The notes beneath the pieces were generated by a model that worked only from the letters and a program-made list of their open reading frames with translations, was not told the origin of the DNA and did not search any database. Of a DNA stretch of 64,000 bases, positions 1 through 9,900 are shown one piece after another (the stretch's first letter is position 1; each line of letters opens with the position of its first letter). The DNA is from Rhodothermales bacterium. Lineage in GTDB: Bacteria > Bacteroidota > Rhodothermia > Rhodothermales > UBA10348. Where the stretch lies: contig JAVJVN010000013.1 of NCBI GenBank assembly GCA_040221055.1, positions 62,001-126,000 of the forward strand. Direction: 5' to 3'. Both the position numbers and the translations under genes were made by a program.

Positions 1-1
1 C

Positions 2-1834
2 GACATTGTTTATTCCTACAAGGACCGCCAGGTCACGTACAAGCACCGGTTCTCCGGTGTCTACGGCCACGTCTGGCACACCTACGAGAACACCTCGTCC
101 AACAAGTCGCGGAAGTGGGCCGAGGGGTACATGCGGATGATGGACTGCGCCACCTGCGGGGGCGGTCGTCTGAAGCGCGAAAGTCTGTCGTACCGGCTTG
201 GGCCGCATTCGATTGCGGATCTGGTGCGTATGGACCTGGACGGGCTGCGCACGGCCCTCCGGGGGCTGGATCTCACGGAGCGGCAGCAGATCATTGGCGG
301 TCCCATCATCAAGGAGATCTGCGAACGACTGGACTTCATGGTGAACGTGGGCGTGGGCTACCTGGAACTGGACCGGCCGGCCCGTTCGCTGTCCGGGGGA
401 GAAAGCCAACGCATCCGTCTGGCGACCCAGATCGGGACGCAGTTGACGGGTGTGCTCTATGTCCTGGACGAACCGTCCATCGGGCTCCACGCGCGGGACA
501 ACGAGCGACTCATCGCATCCCTGAAACAGCTCCGGGACCTGGAGAACTCCGTGCTCGTCGTGGAGCATGACCGGGACATCATCGAGGCCGCGGACTTCGT
601 GGTGGACCTGGGGCCGGGGGCCGGGGAGCTCGGCGGTCGCGTGGTCGAGGCCGGTGAAAGCCTCACAGGGGCCTATCTGAGCGGGAAACGGTCCATCCGG
701 ATTCCCAAGACCCGCCGCAAGGGTACCGGAAAGGCCATCACGCTCACCGGCGCCCGTGGGCACAACCTGAAGGGTGATCCCCTGTCCATTCCGCTCGGGA
801 CGCTCACGTGCGTTACCGGCGTATCGGGCAGCGGGAAGTCGTCGCTCATCAACCAGACCCTCTACCCCATCCTGGCCGCCCATTTCCACGGGGCCAAGAC
901 CGTTCCGCTCAAGTACGACAGCGTGGACGGCATGAAGCACGTGGACAAGGTCATCGACATCGACCAGAGTCCCATCGGCCGGACGCCGCGCTCGAATCCG
1001 GCCACCTACACGGGCCTGTTCGGGCACATCCGGGATCTGTTCACGCAGTTGCCTGAATCGCAGATCCGGGGATACAAGGCGGGTCGCTTCTCCTTCAACG
1101 TGAAAGGGGGACGATGCGAAACGTGCAAGGGCGCCGGCATCGTGAAGCTGGAAATGAACTTCCTGCCGGACGTGTATGTGGTGTGTGAGACGTGCGATGC
1201 GCGGCGCTACAACGCCGAAACGCTCGAAGTGAAGTACAAGGGCAAGTCCATTGCCGAAGTGCTGGCCCTCACCGTCGAGGATGCCCTGGCGTTCTTCGAG
1301 CACGTCCCGCGGATTGCCCGGAAGCTGCGCACGTTGCACTCGGTGGGACTGGGGTACATCCGGCTGGGTCAGCAGGCCACCACGCTGTCGGGCGGCGAGG
1401 CCCAGCGCGTCAAACTGGCCAAGGAGCTGTCCCGTCCGGGTACCGGGTCCACCCTCTACATCCTGGACGAGCCCACGACCGGCCTGCATTTCGAGGACAT
1501 CCGGCACTTGCTGGTGGTGTTGCAGGCGCTGGTCACCAAAGGAAATACGGTTGTGGTCATTGAGCACAACATGGACGTCATCAAGGTCGCCGATCACGTC
1601 ATCGACCTCGGGCCCGACGGGGGGCGCGGCGGCGGCCGGATCCTGTTCTCAGGGACGCCGGAGGACCTGGCCGGCATGGACACACCCACCGGAATCTGGC
1701 TCCGGGCCGAACTCGAGCGGTTCACGGACGACACGGACGAGGAGGACGAGGTCCTGGACCTGGACGCGCTCGCGTCGGATGACGACGATGACGACGAACC
1801 CGAAACCGATGCTGAAACGGAAGAGCCCGAATGA
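2..1834 (+). CDS. uvrA: UvrA excinuclease ABC subunit A, C-terminal part (truncated by window edge)
   Basis: The frame is open from base 2, so the start lies outside the window; 610 codons remain of a family that is usually about 940-1000 residues. UvrA is the ATP-dependent DNA damage sensor of nucleotide excision repair. Visible elements in order are a [10 protein letters not shown] zinc-binding segment, the first ABC signature [15 protein letters not shown] with Walker [13 protein letters not shown], a second Walker [10 protein letters not shown], the C-terminal zinc module (CETC then CETC about 30 residues later), and the second signature [15 protein letters not shown] with [11 protein letters not shown]. 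The protein ends in a very acidic tail of about 40 residues with a run of six Asp, which is unusual for UvrA. Both ATPase cores look intact. The downstream gene overlaps its stop. Confidence 0.95.
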   Translation, partial: DIVYSYKDRQVTYKHRFSGVYGHVWHTYENTSSNKSRKWAEGYMRMMDCATCGGGRLKRESLSYRLGPHSIADLVRMDLDGLRTALRGLDLTERQQIIGGPIIKEICERLDFMVNVGVGYLELDRPARSLSGGESQRIRLATQIGTQLTGVLYVLDEPSIGLHARDNERLIASLKQLRDLENSVLVVEHDRDIIEAADFVVDLGPGAGELGGRVVEAGESLTGAYLSGKRSIRIPKTRRKGTGKAITLTGARGHNLKGDPLSIPLGTLTCVTGVSGSGKSSLINQTLYPILAAHFHGAKTVPLKYDSVDGMKHVDKVIDIDQSPIGRTPRSNPATYTGLFGHIRDLFTQLPESQIRGYKAGRFSFNVKGGRCETCKGAGIVKLEMNFLPDVYVVCETCDARRYNAETLEVKYKGKSIAEVLALTVEDALAFFEHVPRIARKLRTLHSVGLGYIRLGQQATTLSGGEAQRVKLAKELSRPGTGSTLYILDEPTTGLHFEDIRHLLVVLQALVTKGNTVVVIEHNMDVIKVADHVIDLGPDGGRGGGRILFSGTPEDLAGMDTPTGIWLRAELERFTDDTDEEDEVLDLDALASDDDDDDEPETDAETEEPE

Positions 1835-2205
1835 GCTTCATACCTGAATACAACAAGCCCGATGCGCCCGGAATAGCCATGAACTTCGACAACACCGTGT
1901 CGCTGTATCACATGGTGGAACCGGAAGACACGTTCGAGGACGCCGCCGGAGCGGTGTTCAGCCTTATCAAGACCGCCCAGGAGCAATACCCGGACTGGCC
2001 GCGCATCCTGTATGTGGACATCCTGGGCCACAAAGGTGAGCGCTCGGGGTTCGATGAGGACTTCTTTGAGTTCCAGCAGGAATTCTGGTTTTCGACCATG
2101 GCCCATTTCGTGACCGCGTTCGAGACGCCCTTGCTGGGCGGGCTCGTGAACCCCAATCCGCAGCAGAATGACCTGCCCGACCAGTTGGTCCTGAAGGGCC
2201 CCTGA
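1831..2205 (+). CDS. Conserved-looking small protein of unknown function
   Basis: The product is 124 residues, soluble and acidic, with no signal peptide or membrane segment. I recognise no domain. The start codon overlaps the uvrA stop (ATGA), so translational coupling to uvrA is likely. Aromatic and acidic residues are concentrated in the middle (for example [12 protein letters not shown]), which looks like a folded cytosolic domain rather than a linker. A role linked to DNA repair is only suggested by position. The next gene starts 28 bases downstream and encodes an exported protein, so the coupling may end here. Confidence 0.75.
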   Translation: MSFIPEYNKPDAPGIAMNFDNTVSLYHMVEPEDTFEDAAGAVFSLIKTAQEQYPDWPRILYVDILGHKGERSGFDEDFFEFQQEFWFSTMAHFVTAFETPLLGGLVNPNPQQNDLPDQLVLKGP

Positions 2206-2233
2206 CCCGCTCACCAAAGCCACCCCACCCGCC

Positions 2234-3628
2234 ATGAAAAACCTCCGTATGCACACCCGCCCCGGCACCGGGCTTTGCGCCCTCATCCTTGCCGGCCTCC
2301 TTGCGCTCAGTGGCCTGACTTCTCCGTCTGCCGCGCAGCACGATCCGGCCGGATCACGCACATTCCCCGGCGTGTTGCCCATGAAGGATCAGGCGGCCGC
2401 CATCGACCGCATGCTCGAAGAGCGCATGGAAACAGTCATTCCCATGATCATGCGCCGGGCTGGCGTGGACGTCTGGATCGTGGCCGCGCGCGAATACAAC
2501 GAGGACCCGGTCATCCGGTCCATGCTGCCGGCAACGTGGATTGCGGCGCGGAGGCGGACCGTTCTGATGTTCCATGATGCGGGTCCCGACGCGCCCATAC
2601 AGAGGCTGGCCGTGGCACGCTATGACATCGGCACCCTGTTCAAGGGCAGCTGGGACCCCGAGACACAGCCGGACCAGTGGGCCCGCGTGGCGGATCTTGT
2701 CCGGGAATGGAATCCCCGCGTTATCGGGGTGAACCGGTCGGAAACCTTCGGCCTGGCCGACGGGATCACCGCATCGGAATACGATGCGCTCCTGGCGGCC
2801 CTGGGCCCGGACCTGGCGCCTCGCGTTCGGGGCGCCGAAGAACTGGCCGTCGGATGGCTCGAAACCCGGACGCCGTCGGAAATGGCGGCGTATCCCACCA
2901 TCATGCGCATGGCCCGGTCCATTCTTTCGGAAGGCCTGTCGGAAGTGGCCATTACACCGGGGGTCACGACTACCGAGGACGTGGAGTGGTGGTACCGGGA
3001 TCGCATAAGGGAATTGGGACTCGTGACGTGGTTCCATCCGTCGGTGGACGTGCAGCGGGCGGGATCGAACGAACGGGACAACGATTTCTCCGCCCGGGAA
3101 GGGGTCGACGTCATCCTGCCCGGCGACCTGGTTCATGTGGACTTCGGCATCACCTACCTGCGCCTGAATACCGACACGCAGATGCTGGCGTACGTCCTTC
3201 GGCCGGGTGAAACCGCGCCGCCCGACGGTCTGGTGCGTGGGCTCGCCGTCGGCAATCGCCTGCAGGACATCCTGACGGACGAATTCGTCGCTGGCCGCAG
3301 CGGGAACGACATCCTGCGCCGGGCGCTCGACCAGGCCGCCCGGGAGGGCATAGAGGCCACCATCTATACGCATCCCATAGGCTTCCAGGGGCACGGCGCG
3401 GGCCCGACCATCGGCCTGTGGGACATGCAGGGCGGCGTACCGGGCAAAGGGGACTATCCCTTGTATCCGAACACGGCGCACTCCATTGAACTCAATGCGG
3501 CCGTCGCCATCCCCGAATGGGATGGCAAGACGGTCCGCATCATGTTGGAGGAAGACGCCTTCTTCGACGGGGAACACGTGTGGTACATCGATCCCCGTCA
3601 GACGGAACTGTTGCTTATTCCACGCTGA
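2234..3628 (+). CDS. Secreted M24-family metallopeptidase (Xaa-Pro aminopeptidase-like)
   Basis: The product is 464 residues, starting with a Sec signal peptide (basic start, hydrophobic stretch to about residue 30, PSAAQ cleavage region). The C-terminal half is an M24 pita-bread fold with the expected metal ligands: Asp in HVDFGI, Asp in LNTDTQ, His in QGHGAGP, Glu in SIELN and a final Glu near VRIMLEED. Families with this layout cleave the N-terminal residue before proline; substrate choice cannot be read here. The N-terminal half resembles the creatinase-type domain. The gene converges with the following minus-strand lipoprotein gene and the two 3' ends overlap by 14 bases. Confidence 0.88.
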   Translation: MKNLRMHTRPGTGLCALILAGLLALSGLTSPSAAQHDPAGSRTFPGVLPMKDQAAAIDRMLEERMETVIPMIMRRAGVDVWIVAAREYNEDPVIRSMLPATWIAARRRTVLMFHDAGPDAPIQRLAVARYDIGTLFKGSWDPETQPDQWARVADLVREWNPRVIGVNRSETFGLADGITASEYDALLAALGPDLAPRVRGAEELAVGWLETRTPSEMAAYPTIMRMARSILSEGLSEVAITPGVTTTEDVEWWYRDRIRELGLVTWFHPSVDVQRAGSNERDNDFSAREGVDVILPGDLVHVDFGITYLRLNTDTQMLAYVLRPGETAPPDGLVRGLAVGNRLQDILTDEFVAGRSGNDILRRALDQAAREGIEATIYTHPIGFQGHGAGPTIGLWDMQGGVPGKGDYPLYPNTAHSIELNAAVAIPEWDGKTVRIMLEEDAFFDGEHVWYIDPRQTELLLIPR

Positions 3629-4352
3629 GTGACTCGACGTGTACGTTCAGGCCGTGATTCAGGCGCAGGCCGACAACGCCTTGCGTCGGAAGTGCCGCGT
3701 CGGTCGATACGTGTACATCCTGTCCGTTTACCTGGAAATGGGTCATGCCGTCCATGACCATTACGGTCAGGGTATTCTCGGCCGTTCCTTCGGTGGCGTC
3801 GGTGTAGGGTACGATGGCATCGTGGGCGGTCCAGTCCACCACGGTCTCCGTTTCCGATCCGCGGCGCACCTTGATTATGAACTCACCGGTCCGGCGGATG
3901 AGGAAATACAGGTATTCCTGGTCCGGTCCCTGCAGGTCGCTGCCGCCAAGAAACAGTCCGTATCCTTCACGGCGCTCGCCGGGATCGAACAGATGGATCT
4001 TGGTGGATGCCGTGTAGGCGCCGGTGGCCGTGAGTTCCGGGTGCCACAGGATGCCGCGCGGTCGGCGCATGGTGATGTGCCAGCCCGGCGTCATGTTCAC
4101 GAAGTAGATGTCCTGGGCCTCGGCATCCTCGGCGTTGGCGCCGACCGTCGGCATGGAGTCGTCATCGGCGCGCACCAGCCATCCCGTCGGGACCGCCAGG
4201 TTCTCGCCCTGGGACAGGAACGAAGCGGCCGTGCTGTCGCCCGCGGTCATACCGGTGGCTTCGGATTCAGTCGGTTCGGTCTGCTCGGGTGATTCGCCGC
4301 CGCACGCGCCCAGGATGAGGGCCAGCAGCAGGATAGGGAGGACGTTTTTCAT
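3615..4352 (-). CDS. Lipoprotein with DUF1080/concanavalin-like sugar-binding fold (probable)
   Basis: The 245-residue product has a lipoprotein signal (MKNVLPILLLALILGACGG) with the lipobox Cys at residue 17, then an acidic low-complexity linker. The rest is beta-rich with alternating short strands (YLYFLIRRTGEFIIKVRR, LTVMVMDGMTHFQVNGQ, QGVVGLRLN), the pattern of DUF1080/LamG-type jelly rolls. No catalytic residues can be assigned, so a binding role at the membrane surface is as likely as hydrolysis. It is convergent with the M24 peptidase gene and lies 41 bases downstream of the metallo-beta-lactamase-fold gene on the same strand, so the two could be cotranscribed. Confidence 0.72.
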   Translation of the reverse strand: MKNVLPILLLALILGACGGESPEQTEPTESEATGMTAGDSTAASFLSQGENLAVPTGWLVRADDDSMPTVGANAEDAEAQDIYFVNMTPGWHITMRRPRGILWHPELTATGAYTASTKIHLFDPGERREGYGLFLGGSDLQGPDQEYLYFLIRRTGEFIIKVRRGSETETVVDWTAHDAIVPYTDATEGTAENTLTVMVMDGMTHFQVNGQDVHVSTDAALPTQGVVGLRLNHGLNVHVESLSVE

Positions 4353-4393
4353 GGGTATTTGAGTACTGGTTCTGGGGTATGGAAAGTGGCCGG

Positions 4394-5302
4394 TCAGACG
4401 CCGGACAGCTCGTCAAAGATCATCTTGATGGTGCGTGCAACGCCATCCGGACGGTCGGGGTGGTAGAATTGTTCGAAGCCCGGCAATCGGTCGACGGCCA
4501 GGTCCTCGGCGGTCTTGCCGTCGCGGATCCCGGCCTGGACGTGGTCACGGACACCGCCCAGGAAATCGCGGAAGACCAAGAGGTCGTCGCGCGTACCCGT
4601 GATCCCGGCATCGGGGTTGCCGTGCCCGTAGATGAAGACGGTATCCCGGGTGTGGTCATCATGGACCCGTTGCAGCACATCCATCCAACCAGCGGAATCG
4701 GCACCGCCGGCCACATCCACGAAGCACGGCATCCGGTTGAACACGAGGTCGCCCATGTGCACGACATCGGCCCGCACGAAATGGATGACCGCATCGCCCC
4801 CGGTATGGGCCGGGCCGTACCAGGACAGCCGGAGTGTCTCATCGCCAAGATCCTCTTCCCAGACTTCGCCGAACGTCCGGTCGGGTATCATGGCGTCATC
4901 CATCGTGCCACGGCTGCGCATGAGATCAGGCACATTCCGGTGGGCCAACACCCGGTCCGCATGCGGACGGAGCGTGGCATTCCCCCCGGTGTGGTCACCA
5001 TGGTGATGCGAATTGATGAGGAGGTCAATACGCCGGTCCGATCGTTCGGCAAGGCCCTGCACCAGCATTTCCGCGGTGTCGGGATACTGCGAATCCACCA
5101 CCACGAGAGCATCCGGGCGGACCAGCCATCCGATGGTGCCCCCTCGCTGTTCAAACGTGCCCACGCCGCGGCGAATGGGGGTGAAATTGCGTCGCGTGCT
5201 CATTCCGGCCGCCCGGTGGAACGGTGACAGGACGCCACCCGCCACGAACGCCCCGGCCGAGGCCAGCGCGGATGTTTTCAGGAAAACGCGGCGTGATTGC
5301 AT
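4394..5302 (-). CDS. Tat-exported metallo-beta-lactamase-fold hydrolase
   Basis: The start chosen gives a twin-arginine signal (QSRRVFLKTSALASAGAF) at the very N-terminus and has a GGAG six bases upstream. Starts 18 and 93 bases further upstream (5320, 5395) are also possible. The mature part has the MBL zinc site: HHHGDH in INSHHHGDHTGGN, a second-shell His in GPAHTGGDAVIHF, Asp in VVHMGDLVF and a late His in FIYGHGNPD. Tat export fits a metal-loaded periplasmic enzyme. Its substrate is unknown; this layout occurs in beta-lactamase-like, quinoprotein-relay and other hydrolase groups. The gene is divergent from the serine beta-lactamase-fold gene at 5435. Confidence 0.85.
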   Translation of the reverse strand: MQSRRVFLKTSALASAGAFVAGGVLSPFHRAAGMSTRRNFTPIRRGVGTFEQRGGTIGWLVRPDALVVVDSQYPDTAEMLVQGLAERSDRRIDLLINSHHHGDHTGGNATLRPHADRVLAHRNVPDLMRSRGTMDDAMIPDRTFGEVWEEDLGDETLRLSWYGPAHTGGDAVIHFVRADVVHMGDLVFNRMPCFVDVAGGADSAGWMDVLQRVHDDHTRDTVFIYGHGNPDAGITGTRDDLLVFRDFLGGVRDHVQAGIRDGKTAEDLAVDRLPGFEQFYHPDRPDGVARTIKMIFDELSGV

Positions 5303-5434
5303 GGACAACTCCGGGTTCATGGAAAGGGACAAACAGGCGCGAACAGGCTCGAAGAACGGGACGACAATCCCATAATACGCCCTTATGGTGCGCATGTGCC
5401 GGAACCGGGAGCCGTTTCGTTGTTATGGCACGGT

Positions 5435-6862
5435 ATGATGAGAAACACAATCCCTTTCCAGACGGCCGTACTGGTGGTCGCGTTCCTGTTCGGCCCACCG
5501 GCGGCGGCCCAGGCCCCCGGGGCCATTGCAGATCAATTGAACGAACTGGCCGACCGGGCCCGGATACCAGGTATGTCGTTGGCCTACATGGAGAACGGCG
5601 AGGTCGCCTGGACCCATGTCGTGGGGGTCCGAAGCGCCGTTACCGCTCCGAAGGTGACGCCGGAAACCGTGTTTGAGGCCGCATCGCTCAGCAAGCCCGT
5701 CGTCGCATGGGTCGTGCACAGGCTGGCGGCGGACGGCGCGTTCGACCTGGACCGCCCCCTGGCCGAGTATCTGGCCTATGATAGGTCCGGCACCGACCCC
5801 CGGTTGTTCGACATCACGGCCCGAACGGTCCTTCGGCACGCATCCGGATTTCCGAACTGGCGGCCAGCCGGCGGAGATCTGGCCATCCTGACCGACCCCG
5901 GGCTGCAGTTCAGCTATTCCGGAGAAGGATTCGTGTTTCTGCAGCAGGCTGTGGAAAAAGCCACCTCGTCCAATCTGCACGCCCTCGCGCAGCAGCTGGT
6001 CTTCCGGCCGCTGGGCATGACATCCAGCAGCTTCGTATGGCGCGACACGTACACGCCGGTGCTTGCCGTCGGGCACGATCGGGAAGGCGTCGCCCTCAAC
6101 AAGTTCACCCCGGAGGTCGCCAACGCTGCCTTCAGTCTGCATACGACAGCGGCGGATTACGCCCGGTTCATGATTGCCCTGGCCACTGGAGAAGGGTTGC
6201 CCGAGGATGCAGTCACCGCGCTTACCCAGCCCTCCATTTCAGCAGAAGACGGCATTTACTGGAGTGAAGGGGTGGGGCTGGAACCCACGCCGGCCGGACA
6301 GGCGCTCTGGCACTGGGGAGACAATGCCGGTTACAAGGCCTTTGCCTGGGTGGCACCGGGCGCCACGTCGGGCTTCGTCCTCTTCACAAACAGTGACAAC
6401 GGCATGCTCATCCTGGAAGAGGTCTACGATCTCCTGATCGACGGGCCGGGTACGGCTGTGGCCTGGCTCAACTACGAATCGGTGGACGATCCCGTGTATA
6501 TCCTGGGTCGGAACCTTATGGATGTTCTCGCTGCCGACGGACTGGAAGCCGCCCTCTCGCGCTACCACGATGCGCGCGGCCAGATGCCTCCGGGCGCGTA
6601 TGTGGAAGATGCCCTCAACACATTGGGGTACAATCTGTTGCGGAGTGGACGAGTAGACGAGGCCATTGCCTTCTTCGAGCTCAATACGACCGAGTATCCC
6701 GACAGCTACAATGTGTTCGATTCGCTGGGGGAAGCCTACTACGTCAAGGGTGACTTCGAGACGGCGCTCACCCACTACCGGAAGAGCGTCCTCATGAATC
6801 CGTCGAACGAGGGCGGAAAGGTCATGATTTCAACGATCCAGGAGCGGCTGGCCGGGAATTGA
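5435..6862 (+). CDS. Beta-lactamase-fold serine hydrolase (class C-like) with C-terminal TPR
   Basis: The start at 5435 gives MMRN followed by a good signal peptide ending at PAAAQA; the longer open frame upstream (from 5297) overlaps the divergent gene and looks non-coding. The enzyme domain shows the SxxK nucleophile motif as SLSK near residue 85, a YSG in place of the usual Y-x-N, and HWGDN as the third-box equivalent. Family members are esterases, DD-peptidases or beta-lactamases. About 80 C-terminal residues form TPR-like helices (LLRSGRVDEAIAFFELN, YYVKGDFETALTHYRKS). Such serine-hydrolase/TPR fusions are common in Bacteroidota-type genomes. The YSG change may lower beta-lactamase activity. 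Confidence 0.85.
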   Translation: MMRNTIPFQTAVLVVAFLFGPPAAAQAPGAIADQLNELADRARIPGMSLAYMENGEVAWTHVVGVRSAVTAPKVTPETVFEAASLSKPVVAWVVHRLAADGAFDLDRPLAEYLAYDRSGTDPRLFDITARTVLRHASGFPNWRPAGGDLAILTDPGLQFSYSGEGFVFLQQAVEKATSSNLHALAQQLVFRPLGMTSSSFVWRDTYTPVLAVGHDREGVALNKFTPEVANAAFSLHTTAADYARFMIALATGEGLPEDAVTALTQPSISAEDGIYWSEGVGLEPTPAGQALWHWGDNAGYKAFAWVAPGATSGFVLFTNSDNGMLILEEVYDLLIDGPGTAVAWLNYESVDDPVYILGRNLMDVLAADGLEAALSRYHDARGQMPPGAYVEDALNTLGYNLLRSGRVDEAIAFFELNTTEYPDSYNVFDSLGEAYYVKGDFETALTHYRKSVLMNPSNEGGKVMISTIQERLAGN

Positions 6863-6943
6863 TCCGGACGACGGGAATGTGCATGTTTGGTGAAGACCAG
6901 CTATACTCCGGGTGCTGGTTTCATTACTCGTGCCCACGTCATG

Positions 6944-9900
6944 ATGCACTCGCACACCACGCGTCCGACCTTCAGGATCCGCCTCCTTCTGCTCATCGGA
7001 CTTCTGCTCTGCGTGTCATCCACCCGGACAGCCAGCGGGACGGACGCCGCGATCTCACTTGAGGCTGCACCGCTCACGTACTTCACGGGTGTGGAGTTCG
7101 TAATCGTCGTCACCATCGACAATACGTCGACTTTTGGTGGCGGCCCTCTCAATACGACCAACATGCGTACGTTGCTGACCATCCCGAATGGGGTCAGCTA
7201 TCTCCGCGTATCGGGTGACGAACAGGTATCGTGCGTTCAAACGGGAACAACAATTGACTGCAACTACGCGAGTTTCTCCGCAGGTGCGGTCCGCATGTTC
7301 AATGTGCATCTTCAAGGAGATGCCGTGGGCACCTATGAGTTTCCCGCGACGCTGTCGCATGATCAATTCGACCCCAACTCGGGCAATAATACGTCGCAAG
7401 TGGTGATTCAGATAACGGAGGCCCCAGAGCCCGGCCTGTCGCTCGTGAAATCCGTAAGTGACAGTGAAATCACGCAAGACAACATGACAACGTTTACGCT
7501 CACGGTGTCGAACCCGGGAACGAGTGCCATAAGCGATGTTCAGGTACAGGATGGTCTGCCCGCGGGTCTTGATTTCGTGGAGTTCCTGTTCGGCGCAACG
7601 AATGACTGCGTACACAGTCTCGGAGTGGTGACCTGCACGACGCCGACGATCGGTCCCGGCGAATCGTTCATCTGGGAGTTTCGCGTACGTGCGACCGGCG
7701 CCGGTGAAATCACGAATACGGCACAGGCCACCAGCGCTGAAATTCCGGGTCCCGTAACCGACTCCGCAGTCGTGACCGTGAAGACCGTCGCAGACGTCTC
7801 GGTCAGCAAGGTCATGGCCGCGCCCACCATTCTAGAAAATGGTGCCCAGATCTTCACCATCACCGTCACGAATAACGGTCCGCAGGAAGCAAGGAACGTA
7901 GTGGCAACCGACGAGCTTCCAGTCGACCCCGCCAACGGGTTTCCGATATTCAATGATGCCGTACTTACGGGCGACTGCAGTGGCCAGCAACTCGTCAGGT
8001 GCAACGCGGGGACATTGGCACCCGGGCAGACCAAGACATTCGTGATTGGCGCTTCGGTCAATGGTTCGGAGCTTTTCGGAGACGACCCGTTGTTGCGAGC
8101 GCAGGCCGTTGAATACACGAACACGGCGACGGTGACATCGGATACCGAGGACCCGGCCATGACCAACAACGAATCGAGTGTCACGGGTGCGGTCATCAAG
8201 TTACCGGGATCCGGTGCCAATACGCCCGGCAGCGAATCGGTATCGGATCCGGTGAACACGTTCAATGGCGAACTTCACGATCGCTTCGAGCCCGATCTGC
8301 ACTTGAACGGGCCCACGCCACTCAGCTTTGTTCGATACTATGGTGCGTTCATGGATGCGACGGGACTTGTCGAAAGCGGACTTGGGCCCAACTGGAGCCA
8401 CTCGTGGGCGTGGCGTCTGGTCGCCGGCCCGGATGTAGGGGATGATTTTGTGCAAGTCGTCAGCCCCGAGGGACGCCTCTTCGCCTTCCGCGATACAAGC
8501 GCGACGGGCACCGGCATCCTTACCCAGGTCACCGCCCTCGACGCCCCCATGCAGCTCCGTGTCGAGGGCAGCAGCTATCTTTTTGCCGATCCCCGCTCGG
8601 GCGTCGTGCGCACGTTCGACGCCGAGGGCCGTTTCACACGACTCAGAACCCGGAGCGGGCACGTTGTGTCGCTCTCCTGGTCGGGCCAGGAACTCCAGGC
8701 GATTGACGATGGGGCGGGCCGCGTGCTTGAATTCAATTGGGCGGCAGGACGGATGGCCTCCGTCTCTGGAGGCACCCGGACGGTCAGCTTCACCTACGAT
8801 GGCAACGGGTGGCTTTCCGGGGTAGTGCACGCCGACGGAACGATGTCCACCATGGAGTACGCCGCCGGTAGAAGCGCGCCCTTGATGACGGCCCTTGTCG
8901 GGCCCGATGGTCACGCCCGCTTCATGCAGGAGTTTGATGAGCGCGGCCGCGTCACGCGACAGACCGACGCCCTGGGTGGCGTGACATCGCTCAGCTATAC
9001 CAGCGAGAACGTCACGACCGTCACAAACCCGGCTGGTGAGGTTGAGATCTACACGTACAACGAAAACGGCTCCCTCGGCAGTGTCCAGGATGCCTTCGGG
9101 ACCGTCGAATTCGGCTATGACGCAACCGGGCGCCGCACGAGCGTCACCGATCGCCTCGGCAGTGAGACCCGCATTGAGTACCATACCGAAAGTGGACTGC
9201 CGACACGGTTTATAAACGCCGACGGCACCGCGGCGACCGCAGCATATACACCCCGGATGGACGAGGACGATTTCATGGTATACGACCTGTCGTCCCGCAC
9301 AGCACCCGGAGGGACGCAGGTCGATTATGTTGTGGACAGCAACGGCAATCGCGTCTCCAAAACCAGCCCGACGGGCCAGACGCGTACCTTCTCGCACAAT
9401 GCGTTCGGTCAGGTGACAAGCATGTCTGTGCCCGGGAAGGGAACCACCACCTTTACCTATGACAGCAGCGGCCTGCTTACGACAACTGTTGGCCCTGACG
9501 GGAAGGCAACGACGTACACGTGGGACAATGACGGCCGTCTGACGGGCTTTTCAAACGCCGCAGGGGAAACCCGTTCCTATGCGTACGATGAAATGGACCG
9601 CCTCATCAGGACCACTTTTGAAGACGGTACGTCGCGTTCCTATACCTGGGACGCCGTCGGACGGCTTACATCCATCACCAATGAGGCCGGGCGTACGAGT
9701 ACGCTTACCTACGATGACCAGGATCAGTTGACGAGTCAGACCGACTATGCGGGAAACACGGTCGTCTTCACCTATGACGTCGTCGGACGCATGACGTCGC
9801 GCACCGACCGAACGGACCGTACTACGACGTGGACGTACGATGCTCAGGGCAACATCCTCTCGGAAACGACACCCGGCGGTGATGTGACCATGTATTCCTG

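Noticed and set aside
5297-5434. N-terminal extension of the beta-lactamase-fold gene
   Set aside because: The extension overlaps the divergent gene's leader and reads as a charged, non-signal segment; the ATG pair at 5435/5438 gives a proper signal peptide.
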